This document shows positions 1 to 8,664 of a DNA stretch of 64,000 bases, piece by piece. The DNA lies in assembly GCA_028291985.1 (NCBI GenBank), contig JAQGNE010000015.1, positions 30,951 to 94,950 of the forward strand, given 5' to 3'. This stretch comes from Polaromonas sp. Its GTDB lineage: Bacteria; Pseudomonadota; Gammaproteobacteria; Burkholderiales; Burkholderiaceae_C. The position numbers and the translations under genes are program-made. Position 1 is the stretch's first letter, and every line of letters starts with the position of its first letter. The notes beneath the pieces were generated by a model that made no database searches, was not told where the DNA came from, and worked only from the letters and a program-made list of their open reading frames with translations.

Positions 1-164
1 TCCCGTTGATGCTCTGCATCCGCAATCGGCAACTTGATTTGAAGCTCCGTGAACTTGCTGTAGGTGGTCGATAAAACCAGAAAAATCAATACAACGAGCA
101 ATACGTCGATAAAGGGGATAAGGTTGATCTCGGGTTCATCTCGAGACGTGCGGCGAAAATTCAT
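1..164 (-). CDS. exbD: ExbD/TolR-family biopolymer transport protein (partial)
   Basis: Only the N-terminal ~54 codons are in the window; the gene runs off the left edge. The visible protein starts MNFRRTSRDEPEINLIPFID, followed by one strongly hydrophobic segment (LLVVLIFLVL) and a polar periplasmic stretch. The short basic N-terminus, the E-I-N-L-I-P-F-I-D motif and the Asp at the head of the single membrane helix are hallmarks of ExbD/TolR, whose Asp takes part in proton flow through the ExbB/TolQ channel. It lies 27 bp downstream of the ExbB-like gene on the same strand, so the two form a pair. It could energise a TonB system or another partner; the Tol genes at 46-49 kb lack tolQRA, so a Tol role cannot be excluded. 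Confidence 0.85.
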   Translation of the reverse strand, partial: MNFRRTSRDEPEINLIPFIDVLLVVLIFLVLSTTYSKFTELQIKLPIADAEHQR

Positions 165-191
165 GGCAAGCTGACTGCGGCGCTTAAGAAG

Positions 192-836
192 CTACCGCGA
201 TTTTCGTAGTGTGTTGAGATGACGCGAAAAGCGCTCGGCAGCTAGCTCCATAGTCAGCAAGTAGGCGTCAACTCGCGCACGAAAATAACGCCAAAAGATA
301 AGTGACGGTATCGCAACGATCAACCCGAAAGCTGTGTTGTAAAGGGCAATAGAAATACCTTGTGCAAGCTGAGCCGGATTTCCACCGCCTGATGTGCCTC
401 CAGCGCCAGCGCCCGACTGTGATCCGAAGATCTCGATCATTCCGATCACCGTACCCAGCAGTCCCAAAAGTGGTGCAGCCGACGCAATGGTTGCCAATGC
501 TGCGAGGTAACGCTCCAATTTATGTGCAGCTTGCCGACCAGCGCCTTCAAGTGCAGAACGCAGGTCTTCCTCACTCAATTGGGGATTCGTGTTGAGCGCG
601 CGAAAGCCGGTTGATAAAACTTCCCCGAGAACAGAATTTTGCTCCAGCTGAGCTACAACATCCAGCGATGGAATGGATACGCGCGATACCGTTATGGCTT
701 CATCGACGAGCTTCGGCGGTGCTATCTTGCGGGTCTTCAAACTGCTAAAGCGCTCGATAACGAGAGCCAACGCCAAAACCGAGCAAGCAATCAATGGCCA
801 TATTGGCCAACCGGCAGCTTGTATGATCGAAAACAA
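192..836 (-). CDS. exbB: MotA/TolQ/ExbB proton channel family protein
   Basis: The 214-residue protein has the ExbB/TolQ layout: an N-terminal membrane segment near residues 10-26, a long cytoplasmic region, and two more hydrophobic segments around 113-137 and 160-185. The motif A-A-P-L-L-G-L-L-G-T-V-I-G-M in the second segment is the diagnostic ExbB signature. A Gly-rich loop (GAGAGGTSGGG) sits between segments two and three. ExbB with ExbD forms an inner-membrane proton channel that powers TonB-type or related systems. It precedes the exbD-like gene co-directionally and is divergent from xseA across about 70 bp. In many Burkholderiales this pair sits next to lpxK and kdsB, which would be just outside the window. 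Confidence 0.9.
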   Translation of the reverse strand: MFSIIQAAGWPIWPLIACSVLALALVIERFSSLKTRKIAPPKLVDEAITVSRVSIPSLDVVAQLEQNSVLGEVLSTGFRALNTNPQLSEEDLRSALEGAGRQAAHKLERYLAALATIASAAPLLGLLGTVIGMIEIFGSQSGAGAGGTSGGGNPAQLAQGISIALYNTAFGLIVAIPSLIFWRYFRARVDAYLLTMELAAERFSRHLNTLRKSR

Positions 837-1049
837 CGCAAATCTCCTGGCAGATGAGTTGACCAGATTATGGCTTAGCCACTGCTTGACAGCCGGATAT
901 TAGGGATGAGAAGTGGTGTCGTTGGCACAGACTGGGCTGCGGCATTCGTGAAAAGACGGTATGCACTGGAGAGTGGATTGAACGACGATCTGGACAACCA
1001 AACGACAGAGCCTGTTGACCTGCGCACCGGACAAGATCGGGTCGATGGT

Positions 1050-2315
1050 ATGCGATCGCCCCATCGGACGTGGCCAATAGGCTCGCTTATCAAGGCCGTC
1101 GCAGAAAGCCTTGAAAACAGGTTCAATCCAGTCACTGTTGAGGGGGAAATTTCAGGATTCTCACGTGCGAGCAGTGGGCACTGCTATTTCTCGCTGAAAG
1201 ACGACGATGGGCAAATTCGGTGTGCGATGTTTCGCCGCGCTGCCGCGCTTCTGGATTTTGCACCTCGAGACGGGCAGCGCGTTCAATTGCGCGGACGTAT
1301 TGGCATCTATCAGCCACGTGGAGAACTGCAACTTGTTGCCGAAACCCTGCGGGAAGCCGGCGAAGGAACGCTGTACGAACATTTCCTGAAGCTGAAGAGC
1401 CGTTTGGATGCGGAGGGGCTTTTCAATTCTCAGCGTAAGCGACGCCTTCATCCAATCCCGCGGGAAATCAGTGTGGTCACCTCACTCGGAGCGGCAGCGC
1501 TCCACGATATCGTCAGCGTCTTGCAGCGCCGTGTACCGCACATTCCTGTTGTTATTCATCATTCAAGCGTTCAGGGTATTTCGGCCGCTTCGCAAATCCG
1601 TGACGCTCTGCTCAGAGCCTATCAACGGCCAGAAACGGACGTCATCCTTCTGGTAAGGGGTGGCGGCGCCATGGAAGACCTCTGGCCCTTCAATGATGAG
1701 CAGCTCGCACGGACCATAGTCACTGCGCCCGTGCCCATCGTGTGCGGTGTCGGGCATGAAACCGACTTCACGATTGCAGACTTTTGCGCGGACGTGCGAG
1801 CGCCGACACCGACCGCAGCGGCTGAGTTGTGTGCTGAGCCTCAAATGGCGCTTTTTGAGAGGCTCGCTTCTGCTCAGCATCGCATAGCACAGCTTGTTGA
1901 ACGTCAACTGCAAATCGGTAACCAAAGACTAGACATGGTGCTGTCGCGCCTGGACAGGCCGTCACATTTTTTGGCAAGGCAGGAAGCGCGGCTGACTTCT
2001 CTTTCACATGACTTGCGTTATGCACAGGTATCATCAATAAAACGGCTGGTGTCCCGTTTTGAAAGCCATCAAGACAGGCTTCCCAAAGCGTTGAAACAGT
2101 CATTTCAATACCAATCAGCAAAACTGCAAAGCGCAGAGATCAAGCTCGACATGCTGAGCCCAAAACATGTCTTGCGACGCGGATATGCATGGCTTGCAGA
2201 CGCCGATGGCACGCCCTTGATACGCGCCGGGCAGATGCACAGAGGCCAGCCGGTACGGGCTACCCTGGTTGACGGTACGGTCGATCTCACGGTTTCCGTG
2301 CCGCGTCTTTTTTAG
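1050..2315 (+). CDS. xseA: exodeoxyribonuclease VII large subunit
   Basis: Catalytic large subunit of ExoVII, a single-strand-specific nuclease acting in repair and recombination with the small subunit XseB. The N-terminal OB-fold is clear (VEGEISGFSRASSGHCYFSL), followed by the nuclease core with LLVRGGGAMEDLWPFNDEQL and the HETDFTIADF-type motif, then a coiled-coil region and a C-terminal RRGYAWL segment. The open frame extends upstream to an ATG at 906, giving 469 residues, but the 48 extra residues do not resemble XseA. The ATG at 1050 gives 421 residues and places the OB-fold where family members have it, so I prefer it. The ribosome binding site is weak for both starts, so the start is uncertain. 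Confidence 0.9.
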   Translation: MRSPHRTWPIGSLIKAVAESLENRFNPVTVEGEISGFSRASSGHCYFSLKDDDGQIRCAMFRRAAALLDFAPRDGQRVQLRGRIGIYQPRGELQLVAETLREAGEGTLYEHFLKLKSRLDAEGLFNSQRKRRLHPIPREISVVTSLGAAALHDIVSVLQRRVPHIPVVIHHSSVQGISAASQIRDALLRAYQRPETDVILLVRGGGAMEDLWPFNDEQLARTIVTAPVPIVCGVGHETDFTIADFCADVRAPTPTAAAELCAEPQMALFERLASAQHRIAQLVERQLQIGNQRLDMVLSRLDRPSHFLARQEARLTSLSHDLRYAQVSSIKRLVSRFESHQDRLPKALKQSFQYQSAKLQSAEIKLDMLSPKHVLRRGYAWLADADGTPLIRAGQMHRGQPVRATLVDGTVDLTVSVPRLF

Positions 2316-2384
2316 TTTTTACAATGGAACCGCAACCGGGCAGTTCACGCCGGCACTAAACTTTAACCACCCCAAAAGGAACTT

Positions 2385-2966
2385 ATGGAACACCAACTCC
2401 CTGCCTTGCCTTACGCCATTGATGCGCTGGCGCCCAACTACAGCCAGGAAACGCTGGAGTACCACCACGGCAAGCATCACAACGCCTATGTTGTGAACCT
2501 TAATAATCTTCAGAAGGGCACCGAATTTGAATCCATGACGCTGGAAGAGATTGTTAAGAAATCCAGCGGTGGGATTTATAACAATGCAGCCCAGGTTTGG
2601 AATCACACCTTCTTTTGGAGTTGCATGAAACCGGCAGGTGGCGGCGAGCCGTCTGGCGCGCTTGCAGCGGCAATCAGCCAGAAGTTTGGCTCCTACTCAG
2701 CGTTCAAGGAAGCTTTTGTCAAGTCGGCAGTTGGCAATTTTGGCTCGGGTTGGACATGGCTTGTCAAAAAGACCGACGGCACTGTCGACATTGTCAACAC
2801 GGGCGCGGCCGGAACACCGTTAACAACGACCGACAAAGCGTTGTTGACAGTCGACGTGTGGGAGCACGCTTATTACATTGACTACCGTAACCAGCGTCCA
2901 AAGTTCGTGGAAACCTATCTTTCCAGCCTGGTGAACTGGGATTTTGCGGAGAGGAATTTCGCTTAA
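2385..2966 (+). CDS. sodB: iron superoxide dismutase
   Basis: Cytosolic Fe-type superoxide dismutase converting superoxide to peroxide and oxygen. The 193-residue length is typical. Metal ligands expected from the E. coli enzyme are all present: His27 (EYHHGKHH), His74 (VWNHTFFW), Asp157 and His161 ([13 protein letters not shown]). The [11 protein letters not shown] context favours the iron type over the manganese type, though metal use cannot be read with certainty. A good ribosome binding site (AAAAGGA) precedes the ATG by about 5 bp. It lies 69 bp after xseA, and a strong terminator follows directly. Confidence 0.96.
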   Translation: MEHQLPALPYAIDALAPNYSQETLEYHHGKHHNAYVVNLNNLQKGTEFESMTLEEIVKKSSGGIYNNAAQVWNHTFFWSCMKPAGGGEPSGALAAAISQKFGSYSAFKEAFVKSAVGNFGSGWTWLVKKTDGTVDIVNTGAAGTPLTTTDKALLTVDVWEHAYYIDYRNQRPKFVETYLSSLVNWDFAERNFA

Positions 2967-2990
2967 GCGGTGCTTGCTTTGACTTCCGAG

Positions 2991-3017
2991 AATGCCGACC
3001 ATGTCGGCATTTTTTTG
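2991..3017 (+). terminator. Rho-independent terminator after sodB
   Basis: A perfect 9-bp stem (AATGCCGAC / GTCGGCATT) with a 3-nt loop is followed by a run of T. It lies 25 bp beyond the sodB stop codon. Confidence 0.9.
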
Positions 3018-3096
3018 TACGAGTGCTGCCCTTGCCAACTCGGTCACCGTTCAGGCAATTCTGGCTGTTTGCCGCAGAAAGGGCGGCTTGGCATGT

Positions 3097-3579
3097 TCAG
3101 CGGGTCGTCTGAAATATCTGTCCCTGAAGCCTGGTGCCAGCTTTGATCCCTTTTTTTTTGAACCATCCCTGATTCATTTCAAGGACATACCGAACCGGTT
3201 TTGCCGAGCAGTGCGCGTCAAGCGCAAGAGGTTTCATGTCTGCCATATTGACGATGGTGCCGTCATCGGCGAGAAAAGCCGCAGTCAAAGGTAATGGCGT
3301 GTTCTTCATCCAGAAGCACTGCTGAGCAGGTTGTTCAAAAACAAAAATCATCCCCTCATGCTGGGGCATTGCCTTGCGTGACATCAACCCGATCTGACGC
3401 TGTAACGGTGTAGCTGCAATTTGCGCGCTGATCTGATGCATCCCTATAGATATCTGCATGCGTTCCAAGTCCATTTGAGGGCCTTCCTGCGCGCGTAGAC
3501 CAAAGCTCAATAGAACGCCTGTCAGCGCAAGGCTTGCGACTGCACGACGTTTGAAGATGGACGAATACTGCAACACCAT
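3097..3579 (-). CDS. DUF192 domain-containing exported protein
   Basis: A 160-residue protein with an N-terminal signal sequence: a positive patch FKRR, then the hydrophobic VASLALTGVLLSFGL and a likely cleavage after LRA. The mature part matches DUF192 (PF02643): QRQIGLMSRK, MIFVFEQ, CFWMKNTPLPL, AFLADDGTIVNMADM and ALDAHCSAKPVRYVLEMNQGW. DUF192 proteins are small secreted beta-barrel proteins whose biochemical role is unsettled. It is a single gene on the minus strand, convergent with sodB. Family assignment is firm; function is unknown. Confidence 0.88.
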   Translation of the reverse strand: MVLQYSSIFKRRAVASLALTGVLLSFGLRAQEGPQMDLERMQISIGMHQISAQIAATPLQRQIGLMSRKAMPQHEGMIFVFEQPAQQCFWMKNTPLPLTAAFLADDGTIVNMADMKPLALDAHCSAKPVRYVLEMNQGWFKKKGIKAGTRLQGQIFQTTR

Positions 3580-3627
3580 AGCTAAACTTTTCCGCGGGTC
3601 TAAAGTTCAAAGCATAAGCGAGGGACG

Positions 3628-3659
3628 AAAAAAATGCCCGCGCAAAGGCGGGCATTTTT
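3628..3659. terminator. bidirectional Rho-independent terminator
   Basis: A perfect 12-bp inverted repeat (AAAAATGCCCGC / GCGGGCATTTTT) with a 6-nt loop has A-runs on the left and T-runs on the right, so it can act on either strand. It lies 33 bp beyond the stop of the minus-strand Ala/Lys-rich gene, which it most probably ends. Confidence 0.88.
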
Positions 3660-3691
3660 CAGGTCTGGCGATGCCAGACCACGGCAGGAAG

Positions 3692-4006
3692 TTACTTCTT
3701 GGCTTGAGCAGTTGCCGATTTCTTGGCAGCAGCAGCTTCAGCTTTTGCTTTCTTCGCAGCAGCAGCTTTTTCTTTTTTGGCGGCTTTTGCAGCAGCGCGG
3801 TCTTCTTTCGACATGGCAGTTGCGGCAGGCTTGGCGGCTGCAGCGTCTTTGGTGGACGCTGCTGGCGCTGCGGCTGCAGGGGCAGCTGCTGCTGGCTTGG
3901 CTGCAGCTGGTGCAGGGGTAGCAGCCATGGGAGCGCCAGCGTGGGAAGCGGCAAAAGCACCGGTAGCGAAGAGGCCGGCGATCAGGATTGCAAAAATGTT
4001 TTTCAT
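3692..4006 (-). CDS. exported Ala/Lys-rich low-complexity protein
   Basis: A 104-residue protein with a clear signal peptide (MKNIFAILIAGLFATGAFA, cleavage after AFA). The mature part is almost entirely Ala, Lys and Pro, with an Ala/Pro-rich first half and a Lys/Ala-rich second half (RAAAKAAKKEKAAAAKKAKA). Similar short periplasmic proteins are frequent in Burkholderiales and are often mislabelled TolA-like. I do not recognise a domain. The frame is real because the signal peptide, start codon and downstream terminator all fit. The composition suggests a highly basic, possibly helical protein binding envelope polymers or nucleic acid, but this is only inference. Confidence 0.7.
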   Translation of the reverse strand: MKNIFAILIAGLFATGAFAASHAGAPMAATPAPAAAKPAAAAPAAAAPAASTKDAAAAKPAATAMSKEDRAAAKAAKKEKAAAAKKAKAEAAAAKKSATAQAKK

Positions 4007-4212
4007 GTGAAGTTCCGGGTACGTTAGGGGAAAAGCGCTCCGAGAAACTTCGGAGTCTTCATCGTAACGACCGCAGTTTGCAATCGGTTGACAGTCGCGG
4101 CATAAAAATTTTGAGTATCAGGTTTCGCGCTAGAATTTAGGGGTTTTTACCTAAAACCGCCCGCTCGGCGTCGCTTCGACGCTGCCACAAGCCTAACGGA
4201 GACTTCCCACAC

Positions 4213-5466
4213 ATGTATCAGCACATCAAGGTGCCCGCTCAGGGCCAGAAAATCACTGTTAACGCCGACAACTCCCTGAACGTACCCGATGAGCCTGTCA
4301 TTCCTTTTATCGAGGGCGATGGGACCGGCACCGACATTACGCCAGTGATGCTCAAGGTCGTCGATGCAGCGGTTGCCAAGGCATATGGCGGCAAGAAAAA
4401 AATCCACTGGATGGAAGTTTTTGCAGGCGAGAAGTCCACTAAAGTTTATGGTCCTGATGTCTGGCTTCCGGAAGAAACGCTGCACGCGGTGCGCGACTAT
4501 GTCGTGTCCATAAAGGGACCGCTCACCACGCCGGTTGGCGGCGGCATACGGAGTCTGAACGTTGCACTGCGGCAGGAACTGGACCTCTACGTCTGCCTGC
4601 GTCCCATCCAGTACTTTGCCGGCGTTCCTTCGCCTGTCAAGGAGCCGCACAAGACGAATATGGTGATTTTTCGTGAGAATTCTGAGGACATCTATGCGGG
4701 CATCGAGTTTGAAGCTGAAAGCGACAAAGCCAAAAAGCTGATCAAGTTTTTGCAGGAAGAGATGGGCGTAAAGAAAATTCGTTTTCCGAATACGTCCGGC
4801 ATCGGTGTCAAACCGGTTTCGCGCGAGGGCACAGAGCGTCTGGTGCGCAAGGCGATTCAGTACACCATCGACAACGACAAGCCCAGCCTGACGATTGTTC
4901 ACAAGGGCAACATCATGAAGTTCACCGAGGGTGGATTCCGTGACTGGGCCTATGCCTTGGCCCAGAGAGAATTTGGCGCCGAGATGATTGATGGCGGCCC
5001 CTGGTGCAAATTCAAAAATCCGAAGACGGGCAAGGACATCATTGTCAAGGACAGCATCGCCGATGCTTTCTTGCAGCAGATTCTCCTGCGCCCTGCAGAG
5101 TACAGCGTCATCGCTACTCTAAACCTGAACGGAGACTATGTTTCTGACGCGCTGGCCGCGCAGGTCGGGGGCATCGGCATCGCGCCAGGTGCCAACCTGA
5201 GCGATACGGTGGCGATGTTTGAAGCTACGCACGGAACGGCGCCGAAATACGCGGGTAAGGACTATGTAAATCCTGGTTCTGAAATTCTCTCGGCCGAAAT
5301 GATGCTGCGGCACATGGGCTGGACGGAAGCCGCGGACCTGATCATCAGTTCGATGGAAAAATCCATCGCCTCCAAGAAAGTCACTTATGACTTCGCAAGG
5401 CTTATGGAAGGCGCGACACAGGTCAGCTGCTCGGGCTTTGGTCAGGTGATGATCGACCACATGTAA
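4213..5466 (+). CDS. icd: NADP-dependent isocitrate dehydrogenase
   Basis: TCA-cycle enzyme oxidising isocitrate to 2-oxoglutarate with NADP. The 417-residue length equals that of the E. coli-type dimeric enzyme. Motifs seen include [13 protein letters not shown] near the N-terminus, the substrate loop [23 protein letters not shown], the [12 protein letters not shown] segment, the catalytic Lys/Asp region ([20 protein letters not shown]) and the C-terminal [25 protein letters not shown] coenzyme segment. It is monocistronic, with about 200 bp upstream and a strong terminator downstream. The start at 4213 follows the AACGGAGACTT ribosome binding site. Confidence 0.97.
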   Translation: MYQHIKVPAQGQKITVNADNSLNVPDEPVIPFIEGDGTGTDITPVMLKVVDAAVAKAYGGKKKIHWMEVFAGEKSTKVYGPDVWLPEETLHAVRDYVVSIKGPLTTPVGGGIRSLNVALRQELDLYVCLRPIQYFAGVPSPVKEPHKTNMVIFRENSEDIYAGIEFEAESDKAKKLIKFLQEEMGVKKIRFPNTSGIGVKPVSREGTERLVRKAIQYTIDNDKPSLTIVHKGNIMKFTEGGFRDWAYALAQREFGAEMIDGGPWCKFKNPKTGKDIIVKDSIADAFLQQILLRPAEYSVIATLNLNGDYVSDALAAQVGGIGIAPGANLSDTVAMFEATHGTAPKYAGKDYVNPGSEILSAEMMLRHMGWTEAADLIISSMEKSIASKKVTYDFARLMEGATQVSCSGFGQVMIDHM

Positions 5467-5491
5467 AACTGTTCAGCCGCAGGCTCAAATG

Positions 5492-5524
5492 AGCCGCCGG
5501 GACGAATGTCTCGGCGGCTTTTTG
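5492..5524 (+). terminator. Rho-independent terminator after icd
   Basis: A 12-bp stem (AGCCGCCGGGAC / GTCTCGGCGGCT, one G-T pair) with loop GAAT is followed by TTTTTG. It lies 26 bp after the icd stop. Confidence 0.9.
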
Positions 5525-5642
5525 CTTTTATCAGGGGCGCGTCCGGGCCCCCGGCCACAGCGCCCAGAACTCGCCAGCCCGATGTCGCGTTCTCGCCACC
5601 AGTGTCACCAGATGTCCCCGTCGGTCACACAGCGGTTCACCG

Positions 5643-6041
5643 ATGGCTAGAATGAAAAGCATGCCCATCAATCCTTCGAAGACGCCAAAGACGCCCGGCA
5701 CTACGCCTGTACCTGTTGTCAAGCCAGACGACGGCAGAGGCGGTGATTCGGTAGTGCTTGAGCGGCGTACCCAAAAAACAAAGCCCCCCCAGATGTACCA
5801 GGTCGTCCTGCTCAATGACGATTACACCCCAATGGAATTCGTGGTGGTCGTCATTCAGGAATTCTTCGGCAAGGACAGGGAAACCGCCACGCAGATCATG
5901 CTCAAGATTCATCTTGACGGTAAGGGTATTTGCGGCGTGTTTTCAAAAGATGTAGCAGCGACTAAAGTGGATCAGGTTACCGAGGCCGCCAGAAAAAATG
6001 GACATCCGCTGCAGTGCGTGTGCGAGCCCATTGAATTGTGA
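5643..6041 (+). CDS. clpS: ATP-dependent Clp protease adaptor ClpS
   Basis: N-recognin adaptor that delivers substrates with destabilising N-termini to ClpAP and binds the ClpA N-domain. The core is present: [40 protein letters not shown], and [22 protein letters not shown]. The N-terminal 48 residues are a flexible Pro/Thr/Lys-rich extension. In-frame ATG codons at 5643, 5652 and 5661 make the start uncertain, because none has a strong ribosome binding site. It lies 108 bp before clpA on the same strand, the usual pairing. Confidence 0.93.
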   Translation: MARMKSMPINPSKTPKTPGTTPVPVVKPDDGRGGDSVVLERRTQKTKPPQMYQVVLLNDDYTPMEFVVVVIQEFFGKDRETATQIMLKIHLDGKGICGVFSKDVAATKVDQVTEAARKNGHPLQCVCEPIEL

Positions 6042-6149
6042 AAGTTGCGGCCCATATCTGGTTCATCATGTTCACGTCATAACTAGCAGGCAGTAAGAAC
6101 CGCCCACGAGTCAGTTCAGTATCAACGTAGCAAGCCGAAAGGAAAATCA

Positions 6150-8486
6150 ATGATTGCCCAGGAATTAGAAGTCAGCTTGCACATGGCCTTTGTTGAGGCG
6201 CGCCAACAGCGCCACGAATTCATCACTGTTGAGCACCTGTTGCTCGCACTGCTTGATAACCCCAGCGCTGCCGAAGTACTGCGCGCATGTTCGGCCAATG
6301 TGGATGATTTGCGAAAGTCTCTCAGTAACTTCATCAAGGACAACACTCCGCAGGTGGCGGGCTCCGACGATGTCGACACCCAGCCCACACTGGGTTTTCA
6401 GCGCGTGATCCAGCGCGCGATCATGCATGTGCAGTCCACCGGCAACGGGAAAAAAGAAGTGACCGGCGCGAATGTGCTGGTGGCCATCTTTGGTGAAAAG
6501 GACTCGCACGCTGTTTATTACCTCCACCAGCAGGGCGTCACCCGCCTGGATGTGGTGAATTTCATCGCCCACGGCATCAAGAAGAGCGACCCGCCAGAAC
6601 CGACCAAAACCGGCGAAAGTGCCGCTGAAAACGAAGAGGGCGCCGAAAAAAGCGAAAAAACCTCCCCGCTGGAGCAGTACACGCAAAACCTCAACCAGCT
6701 CGCCAAGGAAGGCAAGATCGATCCGCTGATCGGTCGCCAATACGAGGTCGAGCGCGTGATCCAGATTCTGTGCCGCCGGCGCAAGAACAATCCGTTGCTC
6801 GTCGGTGAGGCGGGTGTGGGTAAAACCGCGATTGCCGAGGGCCTTGCTTGGCGCATCACGCAAAAGGATGTGCCTGAAATACTGGCGGAAGCCCAGGTTT
6901 ATTCACTGGACATGGGCGCACTGCTGGCCGGCACCAAGTACCGCGGCGATTTCGAGCAGCGGCTGAAGGGTGTCTTGAAGGCTCTCAAGGACAAGCCCAA
7001 CGGGATATTGTTCATTGACGAGATCCACACCCTGATCGGTGCCGGCGCGGCCTCGGGCGGTACGCTGGACGCGTCCAACCTGCTAAAGCCCGCGCTCAGT
7101 TCCGGCCAGCTCAAATGCATCGGCGCCACGACGTTTACCGAATACCGCGGCATTTTTGAAAAGGACGCCGCGTTGTCACGCCGCTTCCAGAAGGTGGATG
7201 TGGTCGAGCCCACAGTGCAGGAAACGGTCGAGATCCTAAAGGGGCTGAAGTCGCGCTTTGAAGAGCATCACAGCGTGAAGTACGCGGTGGCTGCCCTGCA
7301 GGCTGCTGCGGAGCTGAGCGCCAAATACATCAACGACCGTCACCTGCCTGACAAGGCCATTGATGTCATTGACGAGGCGGGCGCAGCCCAGCGCATCCTG
7401 CCAGCGAGCAAGCGCAAGAAGACCATCACCAAAGCCGAGGTGGAAGAGATCGTGGCCAAGATTGCGCGCATTCCGCCCGCCAACGTCTCTAATGACGACC
7501 GCGGCAAGCTCAAAACCCTGGAGCGTGATCTGAAGAGCGTGGTGTTCGGGCAAGACAAGGCATTGGATGTGCTGGCCTCTGCGGTCAAGATGGCGCGTTC
7601 CGGCCTGGGCCGGGACGACAAACCCATCGGCTCCTTCCTGTTTTCCGGCCCTACGGGTGTCGGCAAGACGGAAGCTGCCCGCCAGCTGGCTTACATCATG
7701 GGTATCGAGCTCATCCGATTCGACATGTCCGAGTACATGGAGCGTCACGCCGTCAGCCGCTTGATCGGCGCACCTCCGGGTTATGTCGGGTTTGACCAGG
7801 GCGGCCTGCTGACCGAAGCAGTGACCAAGAAGCCGCACTGCGTGCTGCTGCTGGACGAGATCGAGAAAGCGCACCCGGATATCTTCAATGTGCTGCTGCA
7901 GGTCATGGACCATGGCACGCTGACGGATAACAACGGACGCAAGGCTGATTTCCGTAATGTCATCATCGTCATGACGACCAATGCCGGCGCAGAAACGATG
8001 AACAAGGCGACGATCGGCTTTACCAATCCGCGTGAAGCCGGTGACGAGCTTGCCGACATCAAGCGGCTGTTCACGCCCGAGTTTCGTAACCGGCTTGATG
8101 CCACCGTCAGCTTCAAGGCGCTGGACGAAGCTATCGTGCTGCGGGTTGCCGACAAGTTCCTGCTGCAACTGGAGACGCAACTGGCCGAAAAGCGTGTCGA
8201 GGTCACCTTTACCGATGCGCTGCGCAAGTATCTCGGCAAGAAAGGCTTCGATCCGCTCATGGGGGCGCGGCCGATGCAGCGCCTGATTCAGGACACGATT
8301 CGTCGCGCCCTGGCGGATGAGCTGCTGTTTGGCCGCCTGATCGACGGAGGCCGTCTGACGGTCGACATGAAGGTCACCACTGACGAAAAAGGCGTCGAAT
8401 CCGGCGAGGTCGAGCTGGACATCCAGCCTTTGCCCAAGAAAGAGGGCAAGGCCCGGCCAGAGGCTGAGGCTGCGGAAACCAACTAG
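6150..8486 (+). CDS. clpA: ATP-dependent Clp protease ATP-binding subunit ClpA
   Basis: Hexameric AAA+ unfoldase partner of ClpP, 778 residues. The order is an N-terminal Clp_N double repeat (residues ~1-145, IAQELEVSLHMAFVEAR), an acidic/Lys linker (~150-175), the first AAA module with Walker A GEAGVGKT (219-226), and the second with GPTGVGKT (500-507) and Walker B VLLLDEIEKAHPD. The ClpP-binding loop tripeptide IGF is at 622-624. The C-terminus (EGKARPEAEAAETN) is a charged tail. Together with clpS upstream it forms the N-degron degradation unit. The ribosome binding site GAAAGGAAAATCA precedes the ATG. Confidence 0.97.
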   Translation: MIAQELEVSLHMAFVEARQQRHEFITVEHLLLALLDNPSAAEVLRACSANVDDLRKSLSNFIKDNTPQVAGSDDVDTQPTLGFQRVIQRAIMHVQSTGNGKKEVTGANVLVAIFGEKDSHAVYYLHQQGVTRLDVVNFIAHGIKKSDPPEPTKTGESAAENEEGAEKSEKTSPLEQYTQNLNQLAKEGKIDPLIGRQYEVERVIQILCRRRKNNPLLVGEAGVGKTAIAEGLAWRITQKDVPEILAEAQVYSLDMGALLAGTKYRGDFEQRLKGVLKALKDKPNGILFIDEIHTLIGAGAASGGTLDASNLLKPALSSGQLKCIGATTFTEYRGIFEKDAALSRRFQKVDVVEPTVQETVEILKGLKSRFEEHHSVKYAVAALQAAAELSAKYINDRHLPDKAIDVIDEAGAAQRILPASKRKKTITKAEVEEIVAKIARIPPANVSNDDRGKLKTLERDLKSVVFGQDKALDVLASAVKMARSGLGRDDKPIGSFLFSGPTGVGKTEAARQLAYIMGIELIRFDMSEYMERHAVSRLIGAPPGYVGFDQGGLLTEAVTKKPHCVLLLDEIEKAHPDIFNVLLQVMDHGTLTDNNGRKADFRNVIIVMTTNAGAETMNKATIGFTNPREAGDELADIKRLFTPEFRNRLDATVSFKALDEAIVLRVADKFLLQLETQLAEKRVEVTFTDALRKYLGKKGFDPLMGARPMQRLIQDTIRRALADELLFGRLIDGGRLTVDMKVTTDEKGVESGEVELDIQPLPKKEGKARPEAEAAETN

Positions 8487-8556
8487 CCATCGTTCTGGCC
8501 GCAGTTGCCCAGGCTTTGGCAACTGCGTCAGCTGGTCAAAACGCCCCCATGGCCCG

Positions 8557-8590
8557 AAGGCCGGTAGCATTCCGCTACCGGCCTTTTTTA
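8557..8590 (+). terminator. Rho-independent terminator after clpA
   Basis: A perfect 12-bp stem (AAGGCCGGTAGC / GCTACCGGCCTT) with loop ATTCC is followed by a T-run. It is immediately followed by a palindromic repeat copy. Confidence 0.92.
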
Positions 8591-8592
8591 TG

Positions 8593-8655
8593 GCTATGCT
8601 AAACATAGCAAACTGTTGGGCCTGTACAAGGGCTAGCGGCCAATTTCGCTTATAA
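8593..8655 (+). repeat. 63-bp palindromic repeat, intergenic copy 1
   Basis: The copy has GCTAT, seven bases, ATAGC, then ACAAGGGCTAGCGGCC. It lies between the clpA terminator and sbcB and ends nine bases before the sbcB ATG, so it must form the sbcB 5' leader or promoter region. Its sense frame is open until its last codon (AMLNIANCWACTRASGQF, then a stop). Confidence 0.8.
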
Positions 8656-8664
8656 AAACCAGAC

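Noticed and set aside
2374..2384. A TACAAT at 2320 as a sodB -10 box
   Set aside because: It lies at the right distance, but no -35 sequence is found at 16-18 bp.
4088..4136. TTGACA at 4088 and TAGAAT at 4131 as an icd promoter
   Set aside because: The two hexamers are 37 bp apart and neither has a partner at 16-18 bp, so no promoter call is made.
4147..4902. A 251-codon minus-strand frame
   Set aside because: It is antisense to icd, with an unnatural composition.
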